Part shown: piece by piece, positions 14,983 to 23,257 of the stretch | Numbering within the stretch: position 1 is the stretch's first letter | How the letters are laid out: each line of letters begins with the position of its first letter | From: Actinobacteria bacterium RBG_16_68_21 | Lineage (GTDB): Bacteria; Actinomycetota; Acidimicrobiia; Spongiisociales; UBA11373 | Direction: 5' to 3' | Length of the DNA: 42,219 nucleotides | Assembly (NCBI GenBank): GCA_001767695.1 | Contig: MELR01000016.1 | Span: forward strand, 18,680-60,898 | The notes under the pieces: generated by a model | Database searches by the model: none | Seen by the model: only the letters and a program-made list of their open reading frames with translations | Told to the model about the DNA's origin: nothing | Translations under genes and position numbers: made by a program

Positions 14983-17493
14983 CTATCGCTCCCCGCGACC
15001 GCGAGCGCGCAGCACGGCCCGATCCCGCTCGTAGGTGAGGAGAGGGAGGGCGTCGGGGATCGCCATCCATCGAATCTCGTCTACTTCGCCATTCGGCACG
15101 AAGTCGCCCTCGATGACGTCCATCTCGAAGTAGTGGACCACCTTGGTGCGATCGGCGCGGTCGGCGTACTCGACGGTACCGACCGCAGCGCCCAGTCGAC
15201 ACCTGTGACCGGTTTCCTCGAGCACCTCGCGAAGCGCACCTTCGGGGGCGGTCTCGCCTTCGTCCAGCTTCCCCTTGGGGAAGGTCCAGTCGTCGTAGCG
15301 GGGCCGGTGCACGAGTAGCACCTCGTCGTTGCCACCTTCGCCGACGCGACCGACGATGCCTCCGGCGGCGACCACCAACTCCGGGACTTCGAGGGCGCGT
15401 CCCGGATCGGGCAGCGCGCCCTGCGCCCTGGCGGAGGCGAGCTCCTGGAAACGGCGCTGGGCGTTGATGCCTCTCCCCGCCGGGACCTTCGACCAGACGT
15501 CGTCGACCAGCTCCCAGGCGAGCCGGTCGTCGGCGAAGCACACGATCAGCAACTCCTCGAGACGGCGCCGCAACCGGGCGGGATAGACCGGGACCAGAGT
15601 CTCCACCCTCCCGTTGAGATTGCGCGGCATCATGTCCGACGATCCGAGGAAGTACTCGGCATCATCGCCCGACCCGAACCGGAACACGCGGGAGTGCTCC
15701 AGGAACCGCCCGACAATCGATCGAACCGTGATGTTGTCCGACATCCCGGCGACGCCGGGACGGAGGCAGCAGATGCCCCGCACGATGAGGTCGACCGCCA
15801 CGCCGGCAGCAGAGGCGGCGTAGAGCTCCTCGATGATCGAAGGATCGACCAGGTGGTCGATCTTCATGGTGATCGCCCCGGCGGAACCCAGCTCGGCCTG
15901 ACCCCTGATCCGCTCGACGATCGCTTCCCGCAGCGAGGCCGGGGCGACGAGGAGCCGGCGGTAGTCGCGCTGGCGGCCGTAGCCGGTGAGTACGTTGAAC
16001 AACTCCGACAGGTCTGCCCCGATCTCCTCATCGGCCGTGAGATAGCCGAGGTCCTCGTAGATGCGGGCGGTCTTCGGGTTGTAGTTGCCGGTGCCGATGT
16101 GGCTGTAACGACGCAGCCCGTCGCCCTCGCGGCGCACGACCAGCGCGAGCTTGGCGTGGGTCTTGAGGCCGGCGACGCCGTACACCACGTGGACCCCGGC
16201 TTCTTCGAGGATCCTCGCCCAGGCGATGTTCGCCTCCTCGTCGAAGCGGGCCTTGAGTTCCACCAGCACCACGACCTGCTTGCCGCTCCGGGCGGCGGCG
16301 ATCAGCGACTGCACGATCGACTGCTCTCCGCCCAGCGCGGGGTCTTCCGGATCCGAGGTGCGGTACAGGGTCTGCTTGATGGCGACGACGTTGGGATCAC
16401 GAGCGGCGCTGGCGATGAACGCCCCGATGGAGTTGGCGAACGACTCGTAGGGCAGGTGGACGAGGATGTCCCGCTGGGCGATCCGGTCGAGGACGCTCTC
16501 GCCGGCCTCGCGTCGGCTCAGGATCGGTTGCGTCGTGGGTGCCCATGGCTCCACCGACAGGTCGGGGCGGTCGATCGTCGTCAGCGACGCCAGCCCGGCG
16601 AGGGCGAGCATGCCGTCGTTGACGTACACGTCACCGGGGCCGATGCGCATCTCCTCCATGAGCAGTTCCGCCACCTCGTCGGGCATCGATCGGTCGATCT
16701 CGAGCCGCACAATCGTGCTGAAGCGGTAGCGGGTGTGGAGCAGCTCTTCCATCGCCTCGAGAAGATCCTCCGCCTCCTCCTCGATTGCCTGCTCGGCGCT
16801 TCTCGTCACCCGGAAGGCATGGCTGCTCACGACCTCCCGGCCGGGGAAGAGGGTCTCCAGTTGAGCGGCGATCAAGTACTCGACAGGGACCAGCACCGCG
16901 CCCGCTCCGCAGGAGAGCAGCCGGGGGAGAAGCGGCGGGACCTTGACCCGGGCGAAGTGGGAATCTCCCGTGGCCGGGTCGCGGACGGTGACGGCGAGGT
17001 TGAGCGACAGGTTCGATATGTAGGGGAAGGGGTGAGAGGGGTCGACGGCCAGCGGGGTGAGCATCGGGTAGATCTCACGTTCGAAGACCGCCTCGAGCTC
17101 CTTGCGATGCTTGAGGCGCAACGAGTCCCAGCCCCCGAGAGACAGGCCGTGGTCGGCGAGGGCCGGTATCAGCTCGTCCCCGAGAAGCCGCGCCATGCGG
17201 CCCTCGATGGCGATACAGCGCTCCCGAATGACGGCGAGCTGATCGGCGGGGCTCATCCCGTCCGGGCCGGTCGCCTCGACCCCGGTGGTCACCTGCTCGC
17301 GCAGGCCGGCGACCCGCACCTGGAAGAATTCGTCGAGGTTCCCGGCCACGATCGCGATGAATCGGATCCGTTCCAGCACGGGGAGGTTGGGGTCGGCCGC
17401 CATCGCCAGGATGCGCTCGAGATAGTCGAGCACGGACAGTTCGCGGTTCGTGTGTCTGGCCGGCAAACTCGGCTCCCCGGACTGGCTGGTCAT
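14983..17493 (-). CDS. ppk: Polyphosphate kinase 1 fused to a C-terminal Nudix hydrolase domain
   Basis: An 836-residue protein. Residues 1 to about 690 are PPK1, which reversibly moves the gamma-phosphate of ATP onto polyphosphate: the N-terminal RELSVLDYLERILAMA and NLDEFFQVRV, then His446 in GLKTHAKLAL (matching E. coli His435, the phosphorylated one) and His465 in YSHIGTGNYN (matching His454). Residues about 706-830 form a Nudix domain: VVAAGGIVGRV, DWTFPKGKLDEGE and a full GX5EX7REVLEETG box. In mycobacteria a Nudix enzyme (MutT1) is encoded next to ppk; here the two are one chain. The Nudix part may act on diadenosine polyphosphates or oxidised nucleotides. ATG at 17493 is chosen, as the longer option overlaps rpiB. 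58 bp after rpiB, probably one operon. Confidence 0.93.
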   Translation of the reverse strand: MTSQSGEPSLPARHTNRELSVLDYLERILAMAADPNLPVLERIRFIAIVAGNLDEFFQVRVAGLREQVTTGVEATGPDGMSPADQLAVIRERCIAIEGRMARLLGDELIPALADHGLSLGGWDSLRLKHRKELEAVFEREIYPMLTPLAVDPSHPFPYISNLSLNLAVTVRDPATGDSHFARVKVPPLLPRLLSCGAGAVLVPVEYLIAAQLETLFPGREVVSSHAFRVTRSAEQAIEEEAEDLLEAMEELLHTRYRFSTIVRLEIDRSMPDEVAELLMEEMRIGPGDVYVNDGMLALAGLASLTTIDRPDLSVEPWAPTTQPILSRREAGESVLDRIAQRDILVHLPYESFANSIGAFIASAARDPNVVAIKQTLYRTSDPEDPALGGEQSIVQSLIAAARSGKQVVVLVELKARFDEEANIAWARILEEAGVHVVYGVAGLKTHAKLALVVRREGDGLRRYSHIGTGNYNPKTARIYEDLGYLTADEEIGADLSELFNVLTGYGRQRDYRRLLVAPASLREAIVERIRGQAELGSAGAITMKIDHLVDPSIIEELYAASAAGVAVDLIVRGICCLRPGVAGMSDNITVRSIVGRFLEHSRVFRFGSGDDAEYFLGSSDMMPRNLNGRVETLVPVYPARLRRRLEELLIVCFADDRLAWELVDDVWSKVPAGRGINAQRRFQELASARAQGALPDPGRALEVPELVVAAGGIVGRVGEGGNDEVLLVHRPRYDDWTFPKGKLDEGETAPEGALREVLEETGHRCRLGAAVGTVEYADRADRTKVVHYFEMDVIEGDFVPNGEVDEIRWMAIPDALPLLTYERDRAVLRARGRGER

Positions 17494-17551
17494 GAAATGG
17501 TATCGACGGTCGGCCGGGCCGGATTCAGCTGGGTTGCTGGAAGGCCGGTGG

Positions 17552-18001
17552 CTACTCGGGATCTCGCTCGAGGGCGGCGATCTTCTCGACGCGGCGGACA
17601 TGGCGGTCTTCGCCGGAGAATCTCGCCTCCAGGAAAGCCGCCACGATCTCGTCGACGAGGGCGATCCCGGTGACCCGAGCGCCGAGGGCGAGCACGTTTA
17701 CGTCGTCGTGCTCCACGCACTGGTGGGCGGTGTAGGCGTCGTAGGCCGCAGCGCAGCGCACCCCGTGCACCTTGTTGGCGGCGATGGCCGCGCCTGCTCC
17801 CGAGCCGCAGATCACGATGCCACGCTCGGCGCGGCCCCTGATGACGGCCCGGGCCACCGCAGCCGCGTAATCCGGGTAGTCGACCGGATCGGTGGTATGG
17901 GTACCCAGGTCGGTCACCGCGTGTCCCGCCGCGGCGGCGAATCTGGCAACGTGCTCCTTGAGCTCGTAACCGGCGTGGTCCGCGGCGATGGCGATGCGCA
18001 C
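17552..18001 (-). CDS. rpiB: Ribose-5-phosphate isomerase B, housekeeping copy
   Basis: A 149-residue enzyme of normal family length, interconverting ribulose 5-phosphate and ribose 5-phosphate. IAADHAGYELKEH, VDYPDYA, then VICGSGAGAAIAANKVHGVR with the catalytic Cys65, VEHDDVNVLALGARV, and RHVRRVEKI. No N-terminal extension. It differs in both respects from the BMC-linked paralog at 7763-8362. The GTG at 18001 has TACCCT 6 nt upstream. Confidence 0.93.
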   Translation of the reverse strand: MRIAIAADHAGYELKEHVARFAAAAGHAVTDLGTHTTDPVDYPDYAAAVARAVIRGRAERGIVICGSGAGAAIAANKVHGVRCAAAYDAYTAHQCVEHDDVNVLALGARVTGIALVDEIVAAFLEARFSGEDRHVRRVEKIAALERDPE

Positions 18002-18007
18002 CCTCGC

Positions 18008-18013
18008 AGGGTA
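18008..18013 (-). promoter_or_regulatory. Putative leaderless -10 box for rpiB
   Basis: TACCCT on the minus strand, 6 nt before the rpiB GTG at 18001; divergent from the murA box at 18058. Confidence 0.45.
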
Positions 18014-18057
18014 GTGACCCTTCCTTCCCCGACAGGGGCCGAGTGCCCCGCCTCCCT

Positions 18058-18063
18058 TACAAT
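18058..18063 (+). promoter_or_regulatory. Putative leaderless -10 box for murA
   Basis: TACAAT, 6 nt before the murA ATG at 18070. It decides that start over an in-frame upstream codon at 18043. Confidence 0.5.
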
Positions 18064-18069
18064 CCGGGG

Positions 18070-19323
18070 ATGGCCCAGCTCGTCGTCACCGGAGGTGCTC
18101 GCCTCCGCGGAACGGTGGGAGTCCTCGGGGCGAAGAACGCGGTGCTCAAACATCTGGTGGCCACGCTGCTCGCCCCCGGGATCCATCGGATCGACAACAC
18201 CCCCGACATCGTCGACGTCCGCCTGATGGCGCAGGTGATATCCCACATCGGGGCGAGTTGCCGCTTCGAGGGGACCTCGGTCGAGGTCGAGGTTCCCGAC
18301 GAATTGCTGCCCGAGGCGCCGATCGACCTGGTTCGGCGGATGCGTGCCTCGATTCTGGTGCTCGGGGCCCTCCTCGCCCGATGCGGGGAAGCCCGGGTCG
18401 CCCTCCCCGGAGGCGACGACTTCGGCTCGCGCCCGATCGACATGCATCTCGAGGGGCTGGAGAGCATGGGCGCGGAGTTCGAGCTCGTCCACGGCGTGCT
18501 GCGCGCCATCGCCCCCGGCGGGCTTCACGGCGCCGAGGTGATGCTGGAGTTCCCGAGTGTTGGCGCCACCGAGAACCTGCTGCTCGCCTCGGTCATGGCC
18601 CGGGGGACGACGGTGATCGGCAACGCCGCCCGGGAGCCGGAGATCCAGGATCTTGCCGAGTTTCTCGTGACGATGGGAGCGGTGATCCGGGGCGCCGGCA
18701 CTTCGACGATCGAGATCGACGGCGTTGGCGGGCTCGACCCCGGTCGCCATCGCGCCGTACCCGATCGTCTCGAGGCGGGCACCTACCTGGTCGGGGCGGC
18801 CATCACCGGGGGAGAGGTGACGGTGATCGACTGTGTCCCCGGGCACCTTCGCATGGAGCTGCGCAAGCTCGGAGAGGCCGGATGCTCCTACGAGGTGGGC
18901 AAGGACTGGGTGACCCTCTCCGGTCCGGAGCGACCGCGCCCGGTCGACTTCGCGACGCTGCCCTATCCGGGGTTTCACACCGACATGCACCCGCAGATGG
19001 TCTCCCTGCTCTCCCTGGCGGAGGGCACCTCGGTGATCACGGAGAACATCTACGCAGCGCGGTTTCGCTACATCGGCGAATTGAACCGCCTCGGTGCCGA
19101 CGTCCAGATCGAGGGTCAGCACGTGATCATCCGGGGGGTGACGGCCCTTTCGGGCTGTCCGATCGATGCCTGTGACATCAGGGCGGGAGCGGCGCTCGTG
19201 CTCGCCGGTCTCGCCGCCGACGGCGTGACCACCGTCAACGATGCCGAGCACATCGACCGGGGATACGCCGACTTCCCCGGCAAGTTGGCGGCCCTCGGAG
19301 CGCACATCGAGCGTTTCGATTGA
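18070..19323 (+). CDS. murA: UDP-N-acetylglucosamine 1-carboxyvinyltransferase, Asp-type
   Basis: A 417-residue enzyme of the first committed step of peptidoglycan synthesis: transfers enolpyruvate from PEP to UDP-GlcNAc in the cytosol. GAKNAVLKHLVATLL (with the conserved Lys-Asn pair), LVRRMRASILVLG, and VALPGGDDFGSRPIDMHLEG. In the last, the residue matching E. coli Cys115 is Asp116. MurA with Asp here is found in mycobacteria and chlamydiae and is not alkylated by fosfomycin, so this organism is predicted to be insensitive through its target. Length is normal. A single monocistronic unit by its spacing. Confidence 0.93.
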   Translation: MAQLVVTGGARLRGTVGVLGAKNAVLKHLVATLLAPGIHRIDNTPDIVDVRLMAQVISHIGASCRFEGTSVEVEVPDELLPEAPIDLVRRMRASILVLGALLARCGEARVALPGGDDFGSRPIDMHLEGLESMGAEFELVHGVLRAIAPGGLHGAEVMLEFPSVGATENLLLASVMARGTTVIGNAAREPEIQDLAEFLVTMGAVIRGAGTSTIEIDGVGGLDPGRHRAVPDRLEAGTYLVGAAITGGEVTVIDCVPGHLRMELRKLGEAGCSYEVGKDWVTLSGPERPRPVDFATLPYPGFHTDMHPQMVSLLSLAEGTSVITENIYAARFRYIGELNRLGADVQIEGQHVIIRGVTALSGCPIDACDIRAGAALVLAGLAADGVTTVNDAEHIDRGYADFPGKLAALGAHIERFD

Positions 19324-19392
19324 GCCCGGCGGCCCGGTGCTCCCGGCCGGTACCCGTTCCCCGCCGCCGCGGGAGATCCCCCCTCACTCGCC

Positions 19393-19398
19393 TACTAT
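19393..19398 (+). promoter_or_regulatory. Putative -10 box upstream of the Nfu gene
   Basis: TACTAT. Five nt on, an ATG at 19404 opens an 8-codon frame (MSSPIDG, stop at 19425-19427), and the Nfu ATG follows 9 nt after that; the leader may be short with or without the mini-frame. Confidence 0.35.
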
Positions 19399-19436
19399 GC
19401 GGAATGTCTTCCCCGATCGATGGTTGAGAGTCATTG

Positions 19437-19700
19437 ATGTCCGAAGAGACCGCCGCGCTCGCCGAGACGACCGATCAGGTCGATCTCGCCGCGCTCCAAG
19501 AGACCCTCGAGTACATCCGACCGGCCCTGCAGGCCGACGGCGGTGACCTCATCCTGTTGGGGGTCGACGGCGGCACGGTCAACCTGCAGCTGGTCGGGGC
19601 GTGTGGCGGTTGTCCGATGTCCACGATGACCCTCACCGCCGGGATCGAACGCATCCTGCGCGATCGGGTCCCCGGGGTCGACGAGGTCAACGCGGTCTGA
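19437..19700 (+). CDS. NifU C-terminal domain (Nfu-type) Fe-S cluster protein
   Basis: An 87-residue protein that is just the NifU C-terminal domain: ALQADGGDLILLGVDGGTV, then the cluster-binding CxxC in LVGACGGCPMSTMTL. Such proteins carry Fe-S clusters to target enzymes. ATG at 19437 is used rather than TTG at 19434. A cysteine desulfurase, the sulfur source for cluster building, is encoded 3.8 kb downstream, but not in the same unit. Confidence 0.9.
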   Translation: MSEETAALAETTDQVDLAALQETLEYIRPALQADGGDLILLGVDGGTVNLQLVGACGGCPMSTMTLTAGIERILRDRVPGVDEVNAV

Positions 19701-19704
19701 GGAT

Positions 19705-19732
19705 CGCTGCCCGCTTCCCGCTGCCCGCTTGC
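19705..19732. repeat. Heptamer tandem array CGCTGCC/CGCTTCC, four units
   Basis: CGCTGCC, CGCTTCC, CGCTGCC, CGCTTGC, adjoining, directly after the Nfu stop codon. Confidence 0.65.
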
Positions 19733-19762
19733 CAAACCCGGTCCTGTGTTGACTCCGTTCTT

Positions 19763-19783
19763 GCGGGTAGCCGGTAGCCGGCC
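19763..19783. repeat. Heptamer tandem array GCGGGTA/GCCGGTA/GCCGGCC
   Basis: Three adjoining units, 10 bp before the -10 box of meaB; second heptamer cluster in this 105-bp gap. Confidence 0.6.
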
Positions 19784-19793
19784 GCCCCCTCGG

Positions 19794-19799
19794 TATCCT
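19794..19799 (+). promoter_or_regulatory. Putative leaderless -10 box for meaB
   Basis: TATCCT, 6 nt before the ATG at 19806. Confidence 0.45.
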
Positions 19800-19805
19800 G
19801 CCGCC

Positions 19806-20735
19806 ATGCCGGCGTTCTCCGACCCCGCAGTCCTTGCCGTGGCGTCGGCGCAAGGAGACCGCCGGGCACTGGCTCGCCTCATCACCACCCTCGAGGAGGG
19901 GAGCCCGGGTCACGAAGAAGCGCTGGCGGTTTCCTTCGCCGCCGTCGGCCCCACGCATCGCATCGGGGTGACCGGGGCTCCCGGTGCCGGCAAGAGCACT
20001 CTCACCGACGTGCTCGTCCGCCTGATCAGGGCCGCCGGCCATCGGGTGGCGGTGCTCGCCGTCGACCCGACGAGTCCGTTCAGCGGGGGCGCGGTACTCG
20101 GGGACCGGGTCCGGATGCAGGATCACGTCCTCGACGACGGGGTGTACGTGCGCTCGATGGCGAGCCGGGGGCATCTCGGAGGCCTTTCTGCGGCCGCTCC
20201 CAAGGCCCTCATCGCTCTCGAGGCGGCGCGGTTCCCGTACGTGATCATCGAGACCGTCGGGGTCGGTCAAGACGAGGTGGAGATCGCCGGGGCTGCCGAC
20301 ACGGTCGTGGTGGTGGTCACCCCCGGCTGGGGGGACGCGGTGCAGGCAGCCAAGGCGGGAATCCTCGAGATCGGTGACGTCTTCGTGGTCAACAAGGCCG
20401 ATAGGCCGGGAGCCTCCGAGGCGGTCGCCGACCTGCGGGCAATGCTCGCCCTCGGCGACCACCCGGCGTGGATGCCGCCGATCATCGAGACCGTCGCTTC
20501 GAGAGGGGTCGGGGTGGACACCCTGTGGGAGGCGATCGGCGATCACCTCGAGGCACTGGGGACCCAAGGGGTCGAGGAGCGCCGCCGGCGGCGGCGCCGC
20601 GGCGAACTGGTGGCGGCCTTCGCCGACATCCTGCGCGCTCGCGCTAGCGAAGCGATCCGGGAGACCGAGGTGGCGGCCGCGGTCGAGGCCGGCGAGATCG
20701 ACCCATGGACCGGGGCGCGATTGCTCGCCGGCTGA
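19806..20735 (+). CDS. meaB: Methylmalonyl-CoA mutase-associated GTPase MeaB (ArgK family)
   Basis: A 309-residue G3E-family GTPase that guards and reloads the B12 cofactor of methylmalonyl-CoA mutase. GVTGAPGAGKSTLTDVL (P-loop), VLAVDPTSPFSGGAVLGDRV, ETVGVGQDEVEIAG (switch region), and VVNKADRPGA for guanine recognition. No mutase subunit lies in the window. The enoyl-CoA hydratase gene 43 bp downstream has its own CGGAGG site and may share the transcript, which would join propionate or branched-chain and fatty acid breakdown. Confidence 0.93.
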   Translation: MPAFSDPAVLAVASAQGDRRALARLITTLEEGSPGHEEALAVSFAAVGPTHRIGVTGAPGAGKSTLTDVLVRLIRAAGHRVAVLAVDPTSPFSGGAVLGDRVRMQDHVLDDGVYVRSMASRGHLGGLSAAAPKALIALEAARFPYVIIETVGVGQDEVEIAGAADTVVVVVTPGWGDAVQAAKAGILEIGDVFVVNKADRPGASEAVADLRAMLALGDHPAWMPPIIETVASRGVGVDTLWEAIGDHLEALGTQGVEERRRRRRRGELVAAFADILRARASEAIRETEVAAAVEAGEIDPWTGARLLAG

Positions 20736-20778
20736 GCGAAGCCACCACAATGGTCCTGCCCACGACCCGGAGGCCCTG

Positions 20779-21549
20779 ATGTCACTCGCTCGGTTCGAGA
20801 TCAACGATGCCGTCGGGGTGATCACCCTCGATCACCCTCCCGTCAATGCTCTCTCTGGAGAACTCATCGCCGATCTGGTGGAAGTGATCGAGCGAGCGGC
20901 CGATCCCGTGGTGCGCGCCGTCGTGGTGACCGGATCCCCCCGCTTCTCCGCCGGGGCGGACATCACCCAGTTCCAGTCCGCGATGCGCGCCGGGCACGGA
21001 GGAGAACGCGTGGGAATCGAGCTGGGCAAGGCCCTCCTTCGCCTCGAGGCCCTGCCCAAGCCGGTGGTGGCGGCGGTTCGGGGGTACGCCCTCGGCGGCG
21101 GGCTCGAGCTGGCGATGGCATGTGATCTGCGCCTGCTCGCCGACGATGCCAAGGTCGGTCAGCCGGAGATCCGCCTGGGAGTCATCCCCGGGGCCGGCGG
21201 CACCCAGCGCCTTCCCCGCCTCGTCGGGATGGGGCGGGCCCGTGACCTGATCTACACAGGCCGGGTGATCGGCGCCGCCGAGGCTCTCGCCTGGGGGCTG
21301 GCCGATCGGGTGGTGCCCGAGGCCGACCTCGCCGACGCGGCGATGGCCCTGGCGGGCGAGCTCGCCGCCGGGGCGACCGCGGCGATCGCCATCGCCAAGA
21401 GGGTCATCACCGGCGGCTACCACCTGGCGCTTGCCGCTGCGCTGGAGTTGGAGGCAAGCGGGTTCACGGAGGTATTCGGCACCGAGGATGCCTCCCGGGG
21501 AGTGGAGGCGTTCCTGGAGAAGCGCCCGCCGGGCTTCACCGGCTGCTGA
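20779..21549 (+). CDS. Enoyl-CoA hydratase/isomerase family protein
   Basis: A 256-residue crotonase-fold enzyme. Oxyanion-hole segments GSPRFSAGADITQF and GYALGGGLELAMACDLRL; the two catalytic Glu of the hydratase type are in GGGLELAM and GQPEIRLGVIPGAGGTQRL. So true hydratase activity on trans-2-enoyl-CoA in beta-oxidation is likely. ATG at 20779 sits 8 nt after CGGAGG. Its 3' end overlaps the convergent SRPBCC gene by 14 bp. Confidence 0.92.
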   Translation: MSLARFEINDAVGVITLDHPPVNALSGELIADLVEVIERAADPVVRAVVVTGSPRFSAGADITQFQSAMRAGHGGERVGIELGKALLRLEALPKPVVAAVRGYALGGGLELAMACDLRLLADDAKVGQPEIRLGVIPGAGGTQRLPRLVGMGRARDLIYTGRVIGAAEALAWGLADRVVPEADLADAAMALAGELAAGATAAIAIAKRVITGGYHLALAAALELEASGFTEVFGTEDASRGVEAFLEKRPPGFTGC

Positions 21550-21973
21550 AACGTCCCGCCAGGCTCCTCAGGTTGCGCCGCCAGACCCAGGCCAGCAGGG
21601 GGCGTGCCACCCACGCCCCCGCGGGCCCACCCAGATACCAGGGGAATCGCAGCCGCTCGGTCCAGGTGAACCGGGTTCCTGGTGGCTCTGGCTCGAGGGT
21701 GAACCGTCCGGTGCCGGTGAACAGCCCCTGGTGGGACACCCCCATGGCCGACGGTTCAACCCACTCGGTGAATTCCATGATGTCGGTCGTGCGGAGCGGG
21801 CCGATTCTCGTCTCGACCTCGATCCTGGTCCCCACACCGCGTCGCAGGGTGCCGAGGAACTCGATGCTCCGGGCGTCCGTCATCCACAGGACGTGGTCTT
21901 CGACTCGCGCCACTTCTCTCCATACGTCCGCCGGTGGCGCCGGGACGTGCACGGAGACGGCGATACCAGTCAC
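21536..21973 (-). CDS. SRPBCC (START-like) family protein
   Basis: A 145-residue protein of the polyketide-cyclase/START-like fold: IAVSVHVPAPPADVWREVAR at the N-terminus, the beta strands with TRIEVETRIGPLRTTDIMEF, GTRFTWTERLRFPWYLGGPA, and the long C-terminal helix. Members bind hydrophobic ligands; the ligand here is unknown. GTG at 21973 follows TAGCGT by 6 nt. Confidence 0.82.
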   Translation of the reverse strand: MTGIAVSVHVPAPPADVWREVARVEDHVLWMTDARSIEFLGTLRRGVGTRIEVETRIGPLRTTDIMEFTEWVEPSAMGVSHQGLFTGTGRFTLEPEPPGTRFTWTERLRFPWYLGGPAGAWVARPLLAWVWRRNLRSLAGRFSSR

Positions 21974-21979
21974 CCGGCA

Positions 21980-21985
21980 ACGCTA
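21980..21985 (-). promoter_or_regulatory. Putative leaderless -10 box for the SRPBCC gene
   Basis: TAGCGT on the minus strand, 6 nt before GTG at 21973; it forms part of the first, degenerate unit of the adjacent heptamer array. Confidence 0.45.
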
Positions 21986-21986
21986 A

Positions 21987-22014
21987 CCCGTTACCCGTTA
22001 CGCGCTAGCCGTCG
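21987..22014. repeat. Heptamer tandem array CCCGTTA, two exact and two degenerate units
   Basis: CCCGTTA, CCCGTTA, CGCGCTA, GCCGTCG. It lies between the divergent SRPBCC and membrane-hydrolase promoters. Same unit (TAACGGG on the other strand) as in the array at 7052-7086. Confidence 0.75.
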
Positions 22015-22050
22015 GGGAGACGCACAGGGTCAGCGGCCACGGCCGGTCGG

Positions 22051-22056
22051 TACGAT
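22051..22056 (+). promoter_or_regulatory. Putative leaderless -10 box for the anchored hydrolase
   Basis: TACGAT, 6 nt before the ATG at 22063. Confidence 0.45.
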
Positions 22057-22062
22057 CGCCCG

Positions 22063-23190
22063 ATGATCACCAGACGGGCGCGGTTGTGGATCTCCCGGGG
22101 TGTGGCCGCCGCCCTGCTCGGCGGGCTCGTCGTACTCGTCGGGTCGACGTGGTGGTATGCCGGGCGGATCCGTGCCGAACTGGTCGGGGGGACTCCATCG
22201 GGGGGACCTGCCGACGAGGTCGTGGTGGCGGTGGACCGGGACTCGGTGACCCTTCCCCGCGACGCCGCCACCATCCGGCCGGGCATCTGGGGTCTCGAGT
22301 TCGCCGGGGGCCACGCAGAGCTGGGTGAGGTGCTGGCGCTGGGCGACGACGTCGTCACCCGCCGGATCGACCGCATCACCGGGTCGCTCGCCGTCGGTAT
22401 GCCGGTCGCGTTCGATCGCATGGTCTTCGCCGGGGATCCGGCGACCCGGCGGGTTACGTTCGCCGACGTCATCGTCCCCGGGCCGCTGGGTGACTACTCG
22501 GCCTGGCTCGGCGAAGGTGACGGAGACACGTGGCTGATCTTCGTGCACGACCGCGGCGCGGACCGGCGGGAGTCCCTGCGCGTCCTCCCCACCGCGGCGC
22601 TCCTCGGGCTGCCCACCCTGGTGATCACCTATCGCGGCGACGTCGGTGCGCCCCCGGGGGGCGGCGGCATCGGCGTGGGCAGCGCCGAGTGGCCCGACCT
22701 CCAGGATGCGGTCGACTTCGCCATCACCGGAGGAGCCGCGCAGGTGGTGCTGATGGGGTCCGGCGTGGGCGGATCGATCATCGAGCTGTTCATGCGCGAG
22801 TCACGACTCGCCGACCGGGTGGCGGGGATCGTTCTCGACTCGCCGCTTCTCGATGCCGGCGAACGGGTGAGGCGCCGGGCGGCCGCCGACAAGGTCCCCG
22901 GATTCATCCTCAGGTTGTCGCAGGAGGTGGCGGCACTGCGCTTCGGCGTCGAGTGGAGCGATCTCGATCACGTGTCCCATGTCGGCGAGATCGCGGTGCC
23001 CACTCTGATCATCCACGGTGATCAGGACACCCTGTACCCGGTGGAGGTGAGCCGGCAGTACGCCGCGGCCGCCCCGACAATGGTCGATCTGGTCATCGTC
23101 GCCGGGGCAGGGCATGGGGAGGCCTGGAACCTGGATCCGGTGCGGTACGAGCACGAGGTGGCCGGGTTCCTGGAAGCCGTCGCCCCCTGA
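22063..23190 (+). CDS. Membrane-anchored alpha/beta hydrolase
   Basis: A 375-residue protein with one N-terminal membrane segment (about residues 13-32, after a basic MITRRARLWISR) and an outer-facing hydrolase domain from about 130. GDTWLIFVHDRGADRRESLR holds the oxyanion region, GSGVGGSIIELF the nucleophile elbow, IIHGDQDTLYPV the acid and GAGHGEAWN the His. The first 130 residues outside the membrane (repeats of short beta-rich stretches) are not recognised. Related to BEM46-like hydrolases by the layout; substrate unknown. Confidence 0.8.
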   Translation: MITRRARLWISRGVAAALLGGLVVLVGSTWWYAGRIRAELVGGTPSGGPADEVVVAVDRDSVTLPRDAATIRPGIWGLEFAGGHAELGEVLALGDDVVTRRIDRITGSLAVGMPVAFDRMVFAGDPATRRVTFADVIVPGPLGDYSAWLGEGDGDTWLIFVHDRGADRRESLRVLPTAALLGLPTLVITYRGDVGAPPGGGGIGVGSAEWPDLQDAVDFAITGGAAQVVLMGSGVGGSIIELFMRESRLADRVAGIVLDSPLLDAGERVRRRAAADKVPGFILRLSQEVAALRFGVEWSDLDHVSHVGEIAVPTLIIHGDQDTLYPVEVSRQYAAAAPTMVDLVIVAGAGHGEAWNLDPVRYEHEVAGFLEAVAP

Positions 23191-23196
23191 GGGGCG
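23181..23196. terminator. Hairpin over the hydrolase stop codon
   Basis: CGCCCC-CTGA-GGGGCG: perfect 6-bp stem and tetraloop that includes the TGA stop. Could stop or pause transcription before the iscS promoter; no T-run follows. Confidence 0.35.
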
Positions 23197-23245
23197 GCGC
23201 CCTTCGGACCTGCCGGCTGAAGTCCGCTCCGTCGTCCGCTCCCGG

Positions 23246-23251
23246 CATACT
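23246..23251 (+). promoter_or_regulatory. Putative leaderless -10 box for the cysteine desulfurase operon
   Basis: CATACT, 6 nt before GTG at 23258; one base off TANNNT. Confidence 0.35.
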
Positions 23252-23257
23252 GGCGGG

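Noticed and set aside
15694-17673. A 659-codon plus-strand open frame
   Set aside because: Fully antisense to the polyphosphate kinase, with low-complexity His/Arg/Asp/Gly-rich translation; a high-GC shadow.
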